Below are positions 19,794 to 29,127 of a DNA stretch of 64,000 bases, piece after piece (positions within the stretch are counted from its first letter, which is position 1; each line of letters opens with the position of its first letter). The stretch covers positions 1-64,000 of the forward strand of contig NZ_CP047895.1 of NCBI RefSeq assembly GCF_009913435.1, written 5' to 3'. The position numbers were made by a program, and so were the translations under genes. The notes under the pieces were generated by a model. The model was not told the DNA's origin. It saw only the letters and a program-made list of their open reading frames with translations, and did no database searches. Source of the stretch: Sphingomonas changnyeongensis. Its GTDB lineage: Bacteria; Pseudomonadota; Alphaproteobacteria; Sphingomonadales; Sphingomonadaceae.

Positions 19794-21103
19794 TTACTCG
19801 GCCGGCTGCGGCGCGCCGAAGGTGCCGCCCGCGCCAAGCGGGGCCGATCCCTGAGCCTTACCCTGGAGCACCGACTCGGTGATCGAGTTGGGCAGCGGCA
19901 GCGGCCGCTCGATCGCCGAGACGATCGGCAGGATGATCAGGAAATGCGCGAAATAATACATCGACGCGACCTGCGAGATGATCACATACGGCTCTTCCGC
20001 CGGCGCGCCGCCGCAATAGCCGAGCACCAGAATGTCGGCCACCAGCACCCAGAAGAAGGGCTTGTAGAGCGGCCGGTAGCTGGTCGAGCGCACGGGCGAG
20101 CGGTCGATGAGCGTCAGGAAGAACAGCAGGATGATCGAGCCGAACATCGCCACCACACCCAGCAGCTTGGCCGGCAGGATGAAGTCGACGGTGAAGGCGC
20201 GCAGGATCGCGTAGAACGGCCAGAAATACCATTCAGGCACGATATGGGCCGGGGTCGAGAGCGGGTTCGCCTCGATGTAATTGTCCGGATGCCCGAGGAA
20301 GTTCGGCGCGAAGAACACCATCGCGCAATAGGCGAGCAGGAACACGCCGACGCCGAAGCCGTCCTTGGCCGTGTAATAGGGGTGGAACGGCACGGTGTCC
20401 GACGCCTGCTTCACCTCGACGCCGGTCGGGTTCGACGAACCCGGGATATGCAGCGCCCAGATCTTGAGGATCACGACGCCCGCAATCACGAACGGCAGCA
20501 GATAGTGCAGAGAGAAGAAGCGGTTGAGCGCCGCATTGTCGGGCGCGAAGCCGCCGAGCAGCCAGATCTGGATCGGCTCGCCGACCAGCGGGATCGCCGA
20601 GAACAGGCCGGTGATCACCTTGGCCCCCAGAAGCTCATCTGGCCCCAGGGAAGCACATAGCCCATGAACGCCGTCGCCATCATCAGCAGGAAGATGACAA
20701 GGCCGAGCAGCCACACCATCTCGCGCGGAGCCTTGTAGGATCCGTAATACAGCCCGCGGAAGATATGGATGTAGACGACGATGAAGAAGAAGCTGGCGCC
20801 GTTGGCGTGCATGTAGCGGATCAGCCAGCCGGCATTCACGTCGCGCATGATGTGCTCGACGGAGTCGAACGCGACCAGGCCGTTGGCGGCGAAATGCATC
20901 GCCAGCACGATGCCGGTGATGATCTGGATGCCCAGCGCAAGTCCCGAAAGCACGCCGAAGTTCCAGAAATAATTGAGGTTGCGCGGCACGGGATACCCGC
21001 CGCCGACAGCGTTGTAGACGAGCCGCGGCACGGGCAGCCGCTCGTCCAGATACTTCATGAGCGGATGCTTCGGCTCATACTGCTTTGCCCAGGGAAAGCT
21101 CAT
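19794..21103 (-). CDS. petB: Cytochrome b (bc1 complex), frameshifted as read
   Basis: Corrected length about 436 residues with eight helices. Haem ligand segments are present ([18 protein letters not shown] and [20 protein letters not shown]), the Qo motif is [13 protein letters not shown] (PEWY), and the N-terminal [13 protein letters not shown] segment is typical. Between [14 protein letters not shown] and [15 protein letters not shown] one base is missing in the C run 20624-20628; as written the protein stops at 20615 after about 162 residues. Since bc1 is normally required for respiration and the reading resumes perfectly, an artefact is likely. Start ATG 21103 overlaps the Rieske stop by four bases (ATGA). 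Confidence 0.95.
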
Positions 21104-21675
21104 GCTGCAGCTCCCACTTCGATGACGGTGTCAGACCGGAACGCATAGTCCGGCACTTCGAGATTCTTCGGCGCCGGGCCCTTGCGGATGCGGCCAGCGG
21201 AATCATAGTGCGAGCCGTGGCAGGGGCAGAAATAGCCCCCGAACTCGCCCTTGTTCTCGCCTTCGGCGGCACCGAGCGGCACGCAGCCCAGATGGGTGCA
21301 CACGCCCAGCGTCACCAGCCACTGTTCCTTGCCCGGCTTGGTGCGATCAGCGAGCGTCTGCGGATCGCGCAGCGTGTCCGTCGCCACCTTGTTGGCGGCG
21401 GCAATCTCTTCGGCCGTCAGGTGACGGACGAAGAGCGGCTGTTTTCGATAAATGGCCTTGATCGATTGCCCCGGCTGGATCTGCGACAGATCCACCTCGG
21501 TGGAGGCGAGCGCGAGGACGTCGGCAGCCGGGTTCATCTGGTTGACCAGCGGCGCGACGAACGCGGCCCCGCCGACACCCGCGAACGCAACGGCGGCAAT
21601 GTTGATAAAATCGCGACGGCGATGCCCTTCGGGGGCGAGCGCCTCATCGCTGTGCGTTTGCTCAATCGTGGCCAT
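21100..21675 (-). CDS. petA: Ubiquinol-cytochrome c reductase iron-sulfur (Rieske) subunit
   Basis: 191 residues. Twin-arginine-like segment [20 protein letters not shown] precedes the single membrane anchor, as expected for Tat-dependent insertion. Rieske ligands are CTHLGC and CPCHGSHYD, in the usual order, with [14 protein letters not shown] after them. ATG 21675 is preferred over longer in-frame starts because the family N-terminus begins right there. First gene of the operon. Confidence 0.97.
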   Translation of the reverse strand: MATIEQTHSDEALAPEGHRRRDFINIAAVAFAGVGGAAFVAPLVNQMNPAADVLALASTEVDLSQIQPGQSIKAIYRKQPLFVRHLTAEEIAAANKVATDTLRDPQTLADRTKPGKEQWLVTLGVCTHLGCVPLGAAEGENKGEFGGYFCPCHGSHYDSAGRIRKGPAPKNLEVPDYAFRSDTVIEVGAAA

Positions 21676-21779
21676 GGTCTGCCTTTTTGTCGCGAAACCC
21701 CGAGCGCGAACGAACCGGGAGCGGAATAGGCCTGGCTTCCCATAGCTCGCGCCGCCAGGGCATACCCCCGGCTGAGGGG

Positions 21780-21807
21780 CCAATAGCGCCGTTTGTTTAA
21801 CTTGCAA
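21780..21807 (-). promoter_or_regulatory. Candidate promoter of the petABC operon
   Basis: Minus strand TTGCAA (21802-21807), 16-base spacer, TATTGG (21780-21785), about 100 bases before the Rieske start. The 162-base gap is shared with the divergent trmL gene. Confidence 0.42.
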
Positions 21808-21837
21808 ACAGGATGTTCTCCGGGTTTTTACGGGGGA

Positions 21838-22293
21838 ATGATCCGCCTCGCCCTGTTCCAGCCCGACATTGCCGGCAATGTCGGCGCGGTGCTGCGCACC
21901 GCTGCCTGTCTTGGGGTCGCGGTCGACCTGATCGAACCGATGGGCTTTGCCTGGGACGACAAGCGGGTGCGGCGCGCGGTCATGGACTATTTCGACCATG
22001 TGCAGGTGACGCGCCATGCCGACTGGGATGCGTTTCTGGCGACGGTCGGACAGTCCCGGCTGGTGGTGATGGCAGCGCGCGGCAGCGTGCCGGTGGCTGA
22101 TGCCGGGTTCCGCCCCGACGACATCATCCTGATGGGCAGCGAAAGCGCGGGCGCGCCTGCTTTCGTGCACGAACGCGCCGATCTGCGCGTGCGCATTCCG
22201 ATCCGCCCCGGCCTCAGGTCGCTCAACCTGTCGGTCGCCGCCGCCATCGCGGCGGCCGAGGCGCTGCGCCAGACCGGGACCAGCCCCGGCTGA
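21838..22293 (+). CDS. trmL: tRNA (cytidine(34)-2'-O)-methyltransferase TrmL
   Basis: 151-residue SPOUT methyltransferase: [20 protein letters not shown] at the start, [15 protein letters not shown] in the middle, and the trefoil-knot SAM region [16 protein letters not shown] ... [19 protein letters not shown]. The G-S-E-S-x-G and R-S-L-N-x-S motifs are those of TrmL, which methylates the wobble ribose in tRNA-Leu isoacceptors. GGGGGA lies directly before the ATG (tight spacing). Divergent from the bc1 operon; hemF follows after 88 bases. Confidence 0.93.
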   Translation: MIRLALFQPDIAGNVGAVLRTAACLGVAVDLIEPMGFAWDDKRVRRAVMDYFDHVQVTRHADWDAFLATVGQSRLVVMAARGSVPVADAGFRPDDIILMGSESAGAPAFVHERADLRVRIPIRPGLRSLNLSVAAAIAAAEALRQTGTSPG

Positions 22294-22381
22294 TGACCCG
22301 TTCAGGGTTCGGGCTTGACCCGGTGCCCGCCCCGGCCCACCTTGCCGCGCAACAAGTTGATCAAAAGGGGGAACGGCACGC

Positions 22382-23220
22382 GTGCAACTGGATGAACAGC
22401 AACAGGCGGCGCGTGCCTGGTTCGAAAGCCTGCGGGACCGGATCTGCGCGACGTTCGAGGCGATCGAACGCGAGGCCGGATCGGATGCACGCTTTTCCTA
22501 CACCCCTGGGACCGGCACGACCCCGATGGCACGCCCGGCGGCGGCGGCGTGCAGGGGCTGATGAAGGGCCGGGTGTTTGAAAAGGTCGGCGTCAACGTCT
22601 CGACCGTCGGCGGCCGGTTCGAGGGTGAGTTCGGCAAGACCATCCACGGCGCGGGCGAGGATCCGCGCTTTTTCGCCACCGGGATCAGCCTGGTTGCGCA
22701 TATGGCCAATCCGCATGTGCCGGCCGTGCACATGAACACGCGCTTCCTGCGCACGACCCGGCAATGGTTCGGCGGCGGCGCGGACCTGAACCCGCCTTTG
22801 CCCAAGGATCAGGATACCGCCGATTTCCACGCCCGGCTGCAGGCCGCGTGCGACGCCCATGACCCCGGCTATTATGAGCGGTTCCGCAAATGGGCCGACG
22901 ACTATTTCTACATCCCCCATCGCGGCGTGCATCGCGGCGTGGGCGGGATTTTCTATGACCATCTGGAAGGCGATTTCGACCGCGATTTCGCCTTCACCCG
23001 CGCGGTCGGCGAGGCGTTTCTCGACATCTATCCCGCACTCGTCCGCCGCCGGATGAACGAGGCCTGGACCGAGGCGGACCGCGAGGCCCAGCTGATCTGG
23101 CGCGGCCGCTATGCCGAGTTCAACCTCGTCTATGACCGGGGCACACTGTTCGGGCTGAAAACCGGCGGCAATATCGATGCGATCCTGATGAGCCTGCCGC
23201 CCGAGGCGAAATGGCCGTGA
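22382..23220 (+). CDS. hemF: Oxygen-dependent coproporphyrinogen III oxidase (frameshifted near the 5' end)
   Basis: Corrected length about 279 residues. Signatures include [39 protein letters not shown], the [11 protein letters not shown] block and the dimer-contact end [19 protein letters not shown]. The N-terminal part [15 protein letters not shown] runs from a GTG at 22382 after AGGGGGAACGG. One C is missing at 22503-22506; restoring it gives [20 protein letters not shown]. As written the N-terminal 40 residues are detached, and only residues from Met 22561 on would be read. Oxidative decarboxylation of coproporphyrinogen III in haem synthesis. The crotonase gene overlaps its stop. Confidence 0.92.
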
Positions 23221-24017
23221 CCGGCCCGCTGCTCGCCGCGCGCGACGGCGCGGTCGTCACGCTGACGCTCAACCTGCCCGACAAGCGCAATCCGGTGTCG
23301 GAACCCGAGATGGTCGACGCACTCGTCGACGCGCTTGAGGCGGCAGATCAGGATATCGGCGTGCGCGCGGTGATCCTGACCGGCGCGGGCAGCGCCTTTT
23401 CCTCGGGCGGCGATCTGCGCGCGATGAAATCGGGCACCGGGCTGCGCGCCGACCTGCCGGCGGATACGCGCCGCCGCTACCGCGCGGGCATCCAGCGCCT
23501 GCCGCTGCTGTTCCATGCGCTCGAAGTGCCGGTGATCGCGGCGGTCAACGGCCCGGCGATCGGCGCGGGGCTGGACCTTGCGTGCATGTGCGACATCCGC
23601 ATCGCCGCCGACACGGCAGTGTTTGCCGAAAGCTTTGTCCGCCTGGGCATCGTGCCGGGCGATGGCGGGGCATGGCTGCTGCCACGGATTGTCGGCTTTT
23701 CCCGCGCGACCGAACTGGCGCTGACCGGCGAGACCATCGACGCTCACGAGGCGCTGGCGATCGGGCTGGTGTCGCGGGTGGTGCCGGGCGATGCGCTGCT
23801 CGATGCCGCGCGCGCGGTCGCCGCCAGGATCGCCGCCAACCCGCCCCAGGCGGTGCGCATGACCAAAAGGCTGCTGCGCGAAGGGCAGACGGCGACGCTG
23901 CCGGCGCTGCTCGACCTGTCGGCGGCGATGCAGGCGCTTGCCCACGCCACCGCCGATCATGACGAGGCGGTGGACGCGTTCCTTGCCAAGCGGCCGCCGC
24001 GCTTTCAGGGCAGCTGA
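23211..24017 (+). CDS. Enoyl-CoA hydratase/isomerase (crotonase) family protein
   Basis: 268 residues. Oxyanion-hole segments FSSGGDLRAMKSG and NGPAIGAGLDLACMCDIR are clear. At the position of the first catalytic glutamate of rat hydratase the sequence reads FAESFVRLGIVPGDGGAWLL, so the PE glutamate is replaced while PGDGG is kept, a pattern seen in many crotonase paralogues. The substrate is not predictable; hydratase, isomerase or hydrolase chemistry remain open. ATG overlaps the hemF stop by ten bases. It overlaps the next acyl-CoA dehydrogenase by one base, so the three genes downstream of hemF form a tightly coupled beta-oxidation-type unit. Confidence 0.88.
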   Translation: MAVTGPLLAARDGAVVTLTLNLPDKRNPVSEPEMVDALVDALEAADQDIGVRAVILTGAGSAFSSGGDLRAMKSGTGLRADLPADTRRRYRAGIQRLPLLFHALEVPVIAAVNGPAIGAGLDLACMCDIRIAADTAVFAESFVRLGIVPGDGGAWLLPRIVGFSRATELALTGETIDAHEALAIGLVSRVVPGDALLDAARAVAARIAANPPQAVRMTKRLLREGQTATLPALLDLSAAMQALAHATADHDEAVDAFLAKRPPRFQGS

Positions 24018-25168
24018 TGTTCGACACGCTGCGGTTCATGCCGCTGCCCGAGGCGGCGGAGGCGCTGCGCCCGCGCGTACGGGCGCTGATCGCCGAACAT
24101 GTCGCCCCCCTGCCCGCCAGCCGGCGGATCCGCAGCTGGCTGGCCGCCGACCGCGATTTCAGCCGGGCGATGGGCCGGGCGGGGCTGCTCGGCCTCACCT
24201 TGCCGGTCGCCTATGGCGGGGCGGGCATGGATGCCTTTGCCCGCTATGTGGTGGTGGAGGAGCTGCTGGCGGCGGGCGCACCCGTCGGGCTGCACTGGAT
24301 CGCCGACCGGCAGAGCGCGCTGATGATCCTCGCCCATGGCAGCGAGGCGCAGCGCCAGCGCCATCTGCCCGCCATCTGCCGGGGCGAATCCTTTTTCGCC
24401 ATCGGCATGAGCGAACCGGAATCGGGATCGGACCTCGCCTCGGTGCGGACACGGGCCGTGCGCCAGCCGGATGGCGGCTGGCGGCTGAGCGGGCAAAAGA
24501 TCTGGACGACCAACGCCCAGCACTGCGACCATATGATCGCACTCGTCCGCACCTCGGGCGACAGCGGCGATCGCCAGCGCGGCCTGTCGCAGATGCTGAT
24601 CGACCTCCGCCTGCCCGGCATCACCATCCGCCCGATCGCCGATGCGACCGGGCATGAGGATTTCAACGAGGTCTTTTTCGACGATGTCGCGCTGCCGGCC
24701 GATGCGCTGCTGGGGCGCGAAGGCGAAGGCTGGACCCAGGTCAATGCCGAGCTGGCGTTCGAGCGTTCGGGGCCGGAGCGGATCTGGTCGAGCGCGGTGC
24801 TGCTCGACCAGTGGATCGCGCATGTCGCCTGCCACACCGCCGATCCCGCCCGCACCCGGCTGGCCGGGCGGCTGACCGCCGAGCTGGCGGCGCTGCGCGC
24901 GCTGTCGGTCGCGGTCACCGCGCGGCTGGCGGCGGGCGAGGAACCGGCGGTGGAAGCGGCGCTGCTCAAGGATCTGGGCACCGGCTTTGAACAATCGGTG
25001 CCCATGCTGGTCGCCGACGATCTGGCGGCGCGGCCCGACGAAGCGGTGAGCGCCGAGCTGTCGGCAACGCTGTTCCACGCGCTGGCGATCGCGCCGGCTT
25101 ATTCGCTGCGCGGCGGCACGCGCGAAATCCTGCGCGGCATCATCGCGCGCGCGCTGGGGGTCAGGTGA
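24017..25168 (+). CDS. Acyl-CoA dehydrogenase, large-type subunit
   Basis: 383 residues. The FAD-binding region IGMSEPESGSDLASVRTRA and LSGQKIWTTNAQHCDHMIAL are typical, as is the C-terminal SLRGGTREILRGIIARALGV. The usual C-terminal catalytic glutamate (Y-E-G-T in medium-chain enzymes) is replaced by G-G-T, as in subunits of heteromeric acyl-CoA dehydrogenases. TGATG overlap with the next gene, which encodes a shorter dehydrogenase-like protein, supports a two-subunit enzyme like the steroid-side-chain dehydrogenases. The pair would oxidise a CoA-linked substrate using an electron-transfer flavoprotein. Confidence 0.9.
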   Translation: MFDTLRFMPLPEAAEALRPRVRALIAEHVAPLPASRRIRSWLAADRDFSRAMGRAGLLGLTLPVAYGGAGMDAFARYVVVEELLAAGAPVGLHWIADRQSALMILAHGSEAQRQRHLPAICRGESFFAIGMSEPESGSDLASVRTRAVRQPDGGWRLSGQKIWTTNAQHCDHMIALVRTSGDSGDRQRGLSQMLIDLRLPGITIRPIADATGHEDFNEVFFDDVALPADALLGREGEGWTQVNAELAFERSGPERIWSSAVLLDQWIAHVACHTADPARTRLAGRLTAELAALRALSVAVTARLAAGEEPAVEAALLKDLGTGFEQSVPMLVADDLAARPDEAVSAELSATLFHALAIAPAYSLRGGTREILRGIIARALGVR

Positions 25169-25884
25169 TGGATCTGCTCGGCCCGTTTGAACGGCTGCTC
25201 GACGCGCACGCACCCGATGCGCTGGGATCCGCGCTCGACGCCGCCGGCTATCTCGATCTGCTCGTCCCCGGCACCGGGCCGGGGCTGGAGGAGGCGCCGC
25301 CGGTGCTGCGCGCGCTGGGGCGGCGGGCGATCGACCTGCCGGTCGCGGAAGCGATGGCCGCGCGCGCGACCGCTGCCGCGCCGTCCGATTCTGCCCTGGC
25401 CGATCAGGCGCTGCTGGCGGTGCTGGCCGCCAACGAGATTGCCGGCGGCGGCGAGGCACTGCTCGACATGTGCCTCGCTCACGCCAATACCCGCCGTCAG
25501 TTCGGCCGGGCGATCGGCCAGTTCCAGGCGGTGCAGCATCAGCTGGCCCAGCTGGCCGAGCAGGTGGTGCTGGTGCGCGTGGCGGCAGAGGCGGCTTGCC
25601 GCGCCGGCCCGCTGCCGCCGGTGCCGCTGGCGGCCATGGCAAAGACGGTGGCGAGTGCCGCCGTGCCGGTGATGACCGGCATCGCCCATGCCGTGCACGG
25701 CGCGATCGGCATCACCCGCGATTTTCCGCTGCACCGGATCACCGGGCAGCTGCACCGGCTGCGCATGACGGCGGGCAGCGAAAGCTTCTGGGCCGAACGG
25801 CTCGGCACCGCCCGGCTGGCGGCAGCCGGGGCGGGCGAACCGGGCGCCTCGCTCGGCTTTGTGCGGGCGGTGCTGGGCGGCTGA
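25168..25884 (+). CDS. Acyl-CoA dehydrogenase family protein, short partner subunit
   Basis: 238 residues, about 60 percent of a normal acyl-CoA dehydrogenase. The N-terminal helical domain is shortened and the substrate-binding middle domain is mostly missing. The C-terminal four-helix domain is present with NTRRQFGRAIGQFQAVQHQL and AHAVHGAIGITRDFPLHRIT. The G-I-G-x-T-R-D-x-P-L-H-R block is characteristic of these short subunits. Start ATG 25168 overlaps the previous stop (TGATG). Most likely the second subunit of an alpha2beta2-type enzyme with the preceding gene. Followed 32 bases later by a terminator. Confidence 0.82.
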   Translation: MDLLGPFERLLDAHAPDALGSALDAAGYLDLLVPGTGPGLEEAPPVLRALGRRAIDLPVAEAMAARATAAAPSDSALADQALLAVLAANEIAGGGEALLDMCLAHANTRRQFGRAIGQFQAVQHQLAQLAEQVVLVRVAAEAACRAGPLPPVPLAAMAKTVASAAVPVMTGIAHAVHGAIGITRDFPLHRITGQLHRLRMTAGSESFWAERLGTARLAAAGAGEPGASLGFVRAVLGG

Positions 25885-25915
25885 CGCCGGCCGCAGCGAA
25901 GAGAGCCGGCCATGC

Positions 25916-25952
25916 AAAAGGCCCGCCCGGACTTTGCCGGGCGGGCCTTTTT
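25916..25952. terminator. Bidirectional Rho-independent terminator
   Basis: Stem of about 14 bp, AAAAGGCCCGCCCGG / CCGGGCGGGCCTTTT, with a six-base loop and T-runs on both strands. It closes the crotonase/dehydrogenase unit on the plus strand and the small secreted-protein gene on the minus strand. Confidence 0.9.
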
Positions 25953-25995
25953 GTCGGGTGCGATCCGCCGCTGCGTTGCAGCAGGCGGGCGTGGC

Positions 25996-26277
25996 TCAGC
26001 CCTTCAGGCGGCCAATCTCGCGGCGCGTCAGGTTGGTGACAACGCGGCCGTCCTCGACCTTCAGCTGGTCCCAGCCGATGGTCACGAAATGATCCTTGTA
26101 GATCACCTTGACCCACTTCTGCTCGGCGACGCGGTTGATCAGGCCGACGCGCTTGCCTTCGGCGTCATAGAGCGGGGTGTCGGCGGCGATGGCGCCGTCC
26201 TGGGCGAAAGCCGGCGCGGCCGAAACGAAGGCCGGAGCAGCAGCGATCAGGGCGAAAGCAAGAAAAGCAGGCTTCAT
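25996..26277 (-). CDS. Small secreted hypothetical protein (93 residues)
   Basis: Signal peptide MKPAFLAFALIAAAPAFVSA with cleavage near APAFA-Q, then a 65-residue mature domain: DTPLYDAEGKRVGLINRVAE ... HFVTIGWDQLKVEDGRVV. The pattern of a short strand-rich domain with I-G-W-D/V-T-N-L resembles periplasmic SH3-like or PRC-barrel-like sequences, but I do not recognise a named family. AAGGAA eight bases before ATG 26277 supports the start. Likely periplasmic. The 347-base gap upstream holds a candidate regulator site at 26545-26562 and no gene. Confidence 0.75.
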   Translation of the reverse strand: MKPAFLAFALIAAAPAFVSAAPAFAQDGAIAADTPLYDAEGKRVGLINRVAEQKWVKVIYKDHFVTIGWDQLKVEDGRVVTNLTRREIGRLKG

Positions 26278-26624
26278 CGTTCGGATTCCTTTACGAAGCG
26301 GGACTGGCAAGAAACGGAACAGGCCGCACCAGCACCGCCCTTTTGCGGAGAAATACGCGCCGATCCCGCACCCTCGTGACGGCCCCGGAAGGCCGCCGTC
26401 CCGACGGGCTTTGCGCCCGCTCATATCGTTCCAGTTCCCGGCAGACGGCCGCCCGCCGGGCAGTGCGGCCCGGCCGGGAACGCCCGGCCGAATCGCCTGT
26501 TGCATCGCAGCATAGGTTGCGACCCGAAACCTGTCTAGCCCCACGCTTACGTAAAGGTCAAGACGATTCGTCACGCCGCCGTTTCGTGCCGGGCACGCCC
26601 GCCACGGGCCCGGCACACGCCGCC
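26278..26624. other. Intergenic region between the small secreted gene and the acyl-CoA dehydrogenase
   Basis: 347 bases without a credible gene. It contains the CTTGACCTTTACGTAAG palindrome described separately. Otherwise only GC-rich, partly self-complementary sequence; no clear promoter for the small secreted gene was identified. Confidence 0.5.
26545..26562. promoter_or_regulatory. MerR/LiuR-like operator, site 1
   Basis: Minus strand CTTGACCTTTACGTAAG. It shares 14 of 16 positions with the site at 29088-29105, reading CTTKACCTTKACGTAA in both. The pattern T-T-A-C-N6-G-T-A-A matches the LiuR-type consensus (TTTACGTNNACGTAAA), here with a C-C core. It overlaps a possible -35 (TTGACC). Confidence 0.5.
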
Positions 26625-27773
26625 TCAATAGCTGCGCGGCAGGCCCAGCACATGTTCGGCGACATAGGCGAGGATCATGTTCGTGCTGATCGGCGCGACC
26701 TGATAGAGCCGCGTCTCGCGGAACTTGCGCTCGACATCATATTCGGCGGCAAAGCCGAAGCCGCCATGCGTCTGCACACAGGCTTCGCCCGCCGCCCAGC
26801 TGGCCTCGGACGCGAGCAGCTTGGCCATATTGGCTTCCTCGCCGGCATTTTCGCCGGCCTCGTAGCGGGCGATGCCGGAGGCGACCATCAGCTCGGCGGC
26901 GCGCATCTGCGCATAGGCGCGGGCGATCGGGAACTGCACGCCCTGATTCTGCCCGATCGGCCGCCCGAACAGCTGCCGCTCGCGCGCATAGGCGGTGGCG
27001 CGGGCGATGAACCATTTGGCGTCGCCGATGCACTCAGCCGCGATCAGCAGCCGTTCGGCGTTCATCCCCGACAGGATGTAGCGAAAGCCCTGCCCCTCCT
27101 CGCCGACCAGGCTCGACGCCGGCACGCGCAGGCCGTCGAAAAACACCTCGGTCGTCGAATGATTCATCATCGTCTCGATCGGGCGGATGGTCAGGCCGTT
27201 GCCGATCGCGGCGCGCATGTCGATCAGGAACACCGACAGCCCGTCGGTCTTGCGCGCCACCTGATCGCGCGACGTGGTGCGCGCGAGCAGCAGCATCAGG
27301 TCGCTATGCTCGGCCCGGCTGGTCCAGATCTTCTGGCCGTCGATCACATAGTCATCGCCCTCGCGCCGGGCGGTGGTACGCAGCGCCAGCGTGTCGGTGC
27401 CACTGGTCGGTTCGGTCACGCCAAAGGCCTGCAGACGCAGCTCGCCGCGCGCAATCTGGGGCAGATAATCGGCCTTTTGCGCGTCCGATCCGTGGCGCAG
27501 CAGCGTGCCCATGATGTACATCTGGGCATGGCAGGCAGCGCCGTTGCAGCCCTGGGCCTGGATCTCCTCAAGGATCGCCGCCGCGCCCGACAGCGGCAGC
27601 CCCGCCCCGCCATAGGCTTCCGGGATCAGCGCGGCGAGATAGCCGGCATCGCTCAGCGCCTGCACAAACTCGGTCGGATAGGCGCGGGCGCGGTCCTTTT
27701 CGCGCCAATATTCGCCGGGAAAGCCGGCGCACAGCTTAGCCACTTCGGCGCGGATCGCCGCATGGTCGGTCAT
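26625..27773 (-). CDS. Acyl-CoA dehydrogenase
   Basis: 382 residues from MTDHAAIRAEV. FAD-contact motifs FGVTEPTSGTDTLALRTTA and IDGQKIWTSRAEHSDLMLL; the C-terminal domain has YARERQLFGRPIGQNQGVQF and CVQTHGGFGFAAEYDVERKF, the latter with the QxHGG-F-G block. The usual Y-E-G-T glutamate position reads VAPIST. This sequence style is that of acyl-CoA dehydrogenases paired with CaiB-type CoA-transferases. The start lies 4 bases after the CaiB stop, so both form one operon. Substrate unknown. Confidence 0.9.
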   Translation of the reverse strand: MTDHAAIRAEVAKLCAGFPGEYWREKDRARAYPTEFVQALSDAGYLAALIPEAYGGAGLPLSGAAAILEEIQAQGCNGAACHAQMYIMGTLLRHGSDAQKADYLPQIARGELRLQAFGVTEPTSGTDTLALRTTARREGDDYVIDGQKIWTSRAEHSDLMLLLARTTSRDQVARKTDGLSVFLIDMRAAIGNGLTIRPIETMMNHSTTEVFFDGLRVPASSLVGEEGQGFRYILSGMNAERLLIAAECIGDAKWFIARATAYARERQLFGRPIGQNQGVQFPIARAYAQMRAAELMVASGIARYEAGENAGEEANMAKLLASEASWAAGEACVQTHGGFGFAAEYDVERKFRETRLYQVAPISTNMILAYVAEHVLGLPRSY

Positions 27774-27777
27774 CCCA

Positions 27778-28979
27778 TCACTCCCCAATCACACCCTTTT
27801 GACGCAGATCGGCAAGCTCGCGGCCCGACAGGCCAAGCCGCGTGGCAAGCACGGTTTCGGTATCCGCGCCCAGCACCGGCGCCGGGCGCGGTTCGGCACG
27901 CGGCGCGCCGGCCATGGCGCCGAACGCCCCGGCCGCCGGATAGGCAAGCCCGCTGGGATTGGCGGCGGTGCCGAACATCGGATTGGCGGTCACCAGCGCC
28001 GGATCGGCGGCCGCCTCGCGCATCGTCTGATAGCCGCCCCAGCAGGCCCCGGCCGCTTCGAGCGCCGGGATCAGCCGGGCGGCGGTGATCGCCGCGACCG
28101 CCGCCTCGACGAGCGGATAGAGCGCGTCGCGATGGGCATAGCGCAGCCCCTCGTCGCGCGCGAAGCTGACGCCGCGCGCCGCCTCGATCGCGGCGACCTC
28201 AGCGCCGATGCCCAGCACCGTGACCAGCCCGGTCCATTGCCGGGGCGTGATCGCCATCAGCATCAGCCGGCGGCCATCGGCGGTGACGAAATCGCGCCCG
28301 AACGCACCGAACACGTCATTGCCGATTCGTGGCCGGTCGGCCCCCGTCGTCAGCACTTCGGCAAGCATGCCCAGATTGGCGATGGTGCCGGTCGCGACAT
28401 CCTGCAGCGGCACGCGCATTTCGCCGCCCTGCCCGGTCGCATCGCGGTGGCGCAGCGCCGCCAGCATCGCAAAGGCGGCATAGGCCCCGGTCAGCAGATC
28501 CCAGGCCGGCAGCACATGGTTGACCGGCGCATCGCCCAGATCGGCCGGGCCGGTGATCTGCGGAATGCCGACCGCGGCATTGACCGTATAGTCGAGCGCC
28601 GGCCCGCCATCGGCCCGGCCCATCACCCGGACGGTCACCAGATCCGGCCGCCGCGCGACGAGCGGCGCATGGGCCAGAAAGCCGGTCGCCGGAAAGTTGG
28701 TCAGGAACTGGCCGGTCGCCACGACCAGCGCCTGCAGCAGCTCGCGCCCCGCCGGCTGGCCAAGATCGAGCGCCACCGACGCCTTGGCGCGATTGAGATT
28801 TTCCCAATACAGGCTGTCACCGCCGGGGGTCTGCGGCCAGCGCCGGAAATCCGGCCCGCCGCCCAGCTGGTCAACGCGGATCACCTCCGCCCCATCTGGG
28901 CCAGATACAATCCCGCAGTCGGCGAGGCGACGAAGGACGACGCCTCGATGACCGTCAGGCCCGCCAGCAACGCTGTCAT
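27778..28979 (-). CDS. CaiB/BaiF-family CoA transferase (frameshifted near the 5' end)
   Basis: Class III CoA-transferase, about 400 residues after correction. N-terminus MTALLAGLTVIEASSFVASP then, one base after the C run 28890-28893, VIRVDQLGGGPDFRRWP and NRAKASVALDLGQPAGRE. The catalytic aspartate lies in MRVPLQDVATGTI. As written the first 30 residues are out of frame and the reading could begin only at an internal start near 28884. Start ATG 28979 follows GAGGG. It transfers CoA between an acyl donor and a carboxylic acid, and would prepare the substrate for the dehydrogenase encoded 4 bases downstream. A LiuR-like operator lies 109 bases before the start. Confidence 0.88.
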
Positions 28980-29087
28980 CGGCGCCCTCATCCCGAATGT
29001 CCTCGCCGCGCGGGCGCGCGGCGGGGCCGGTCAGCCGCCGGCGGCGCCCTTCATTCCCGATCCGGCGGGCGGCGTCCAGCCCTTTTC

Positions 29088-29105
29088 CTTTACGTCAAGG
29101 TAAAG
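29088..29105. promoter_or_regulatory. MerR/LiuR-like operator, site 2, upstream of the CaiB operon
   Basis: Perfect palindrome CTTTAC-GTCAAG-GTAAAG, 109 bases upstream of the CaiB start, in the 148-base gap after the TonB receptor. On the CaiB-reading strand it is CTTTACCTTGACGTAAAG, nearly the same as site 1. LiuR-type MerR regulators control branched-chain and fatty-acyl catabolism genes in proteobacteria; the regulator gene is not in the window. Confidence 0.55.
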
Positions 29106-29127
29106 AGCGGGGCGCGGGGAAGGCGGG

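Noticed and set aside
21100..22170. Longer Rieske protein starting near 22170
   Set aside because: The extra N-terminus runs antisense through trmL and lacks a signal; the family start is at 21675.
19794..23220. petB and hemF as true pseudogenes
   Set aside because: Both break in a short C/G run with perfect continuation afterwards, and the same kind of error recurs elsewhere in the window.
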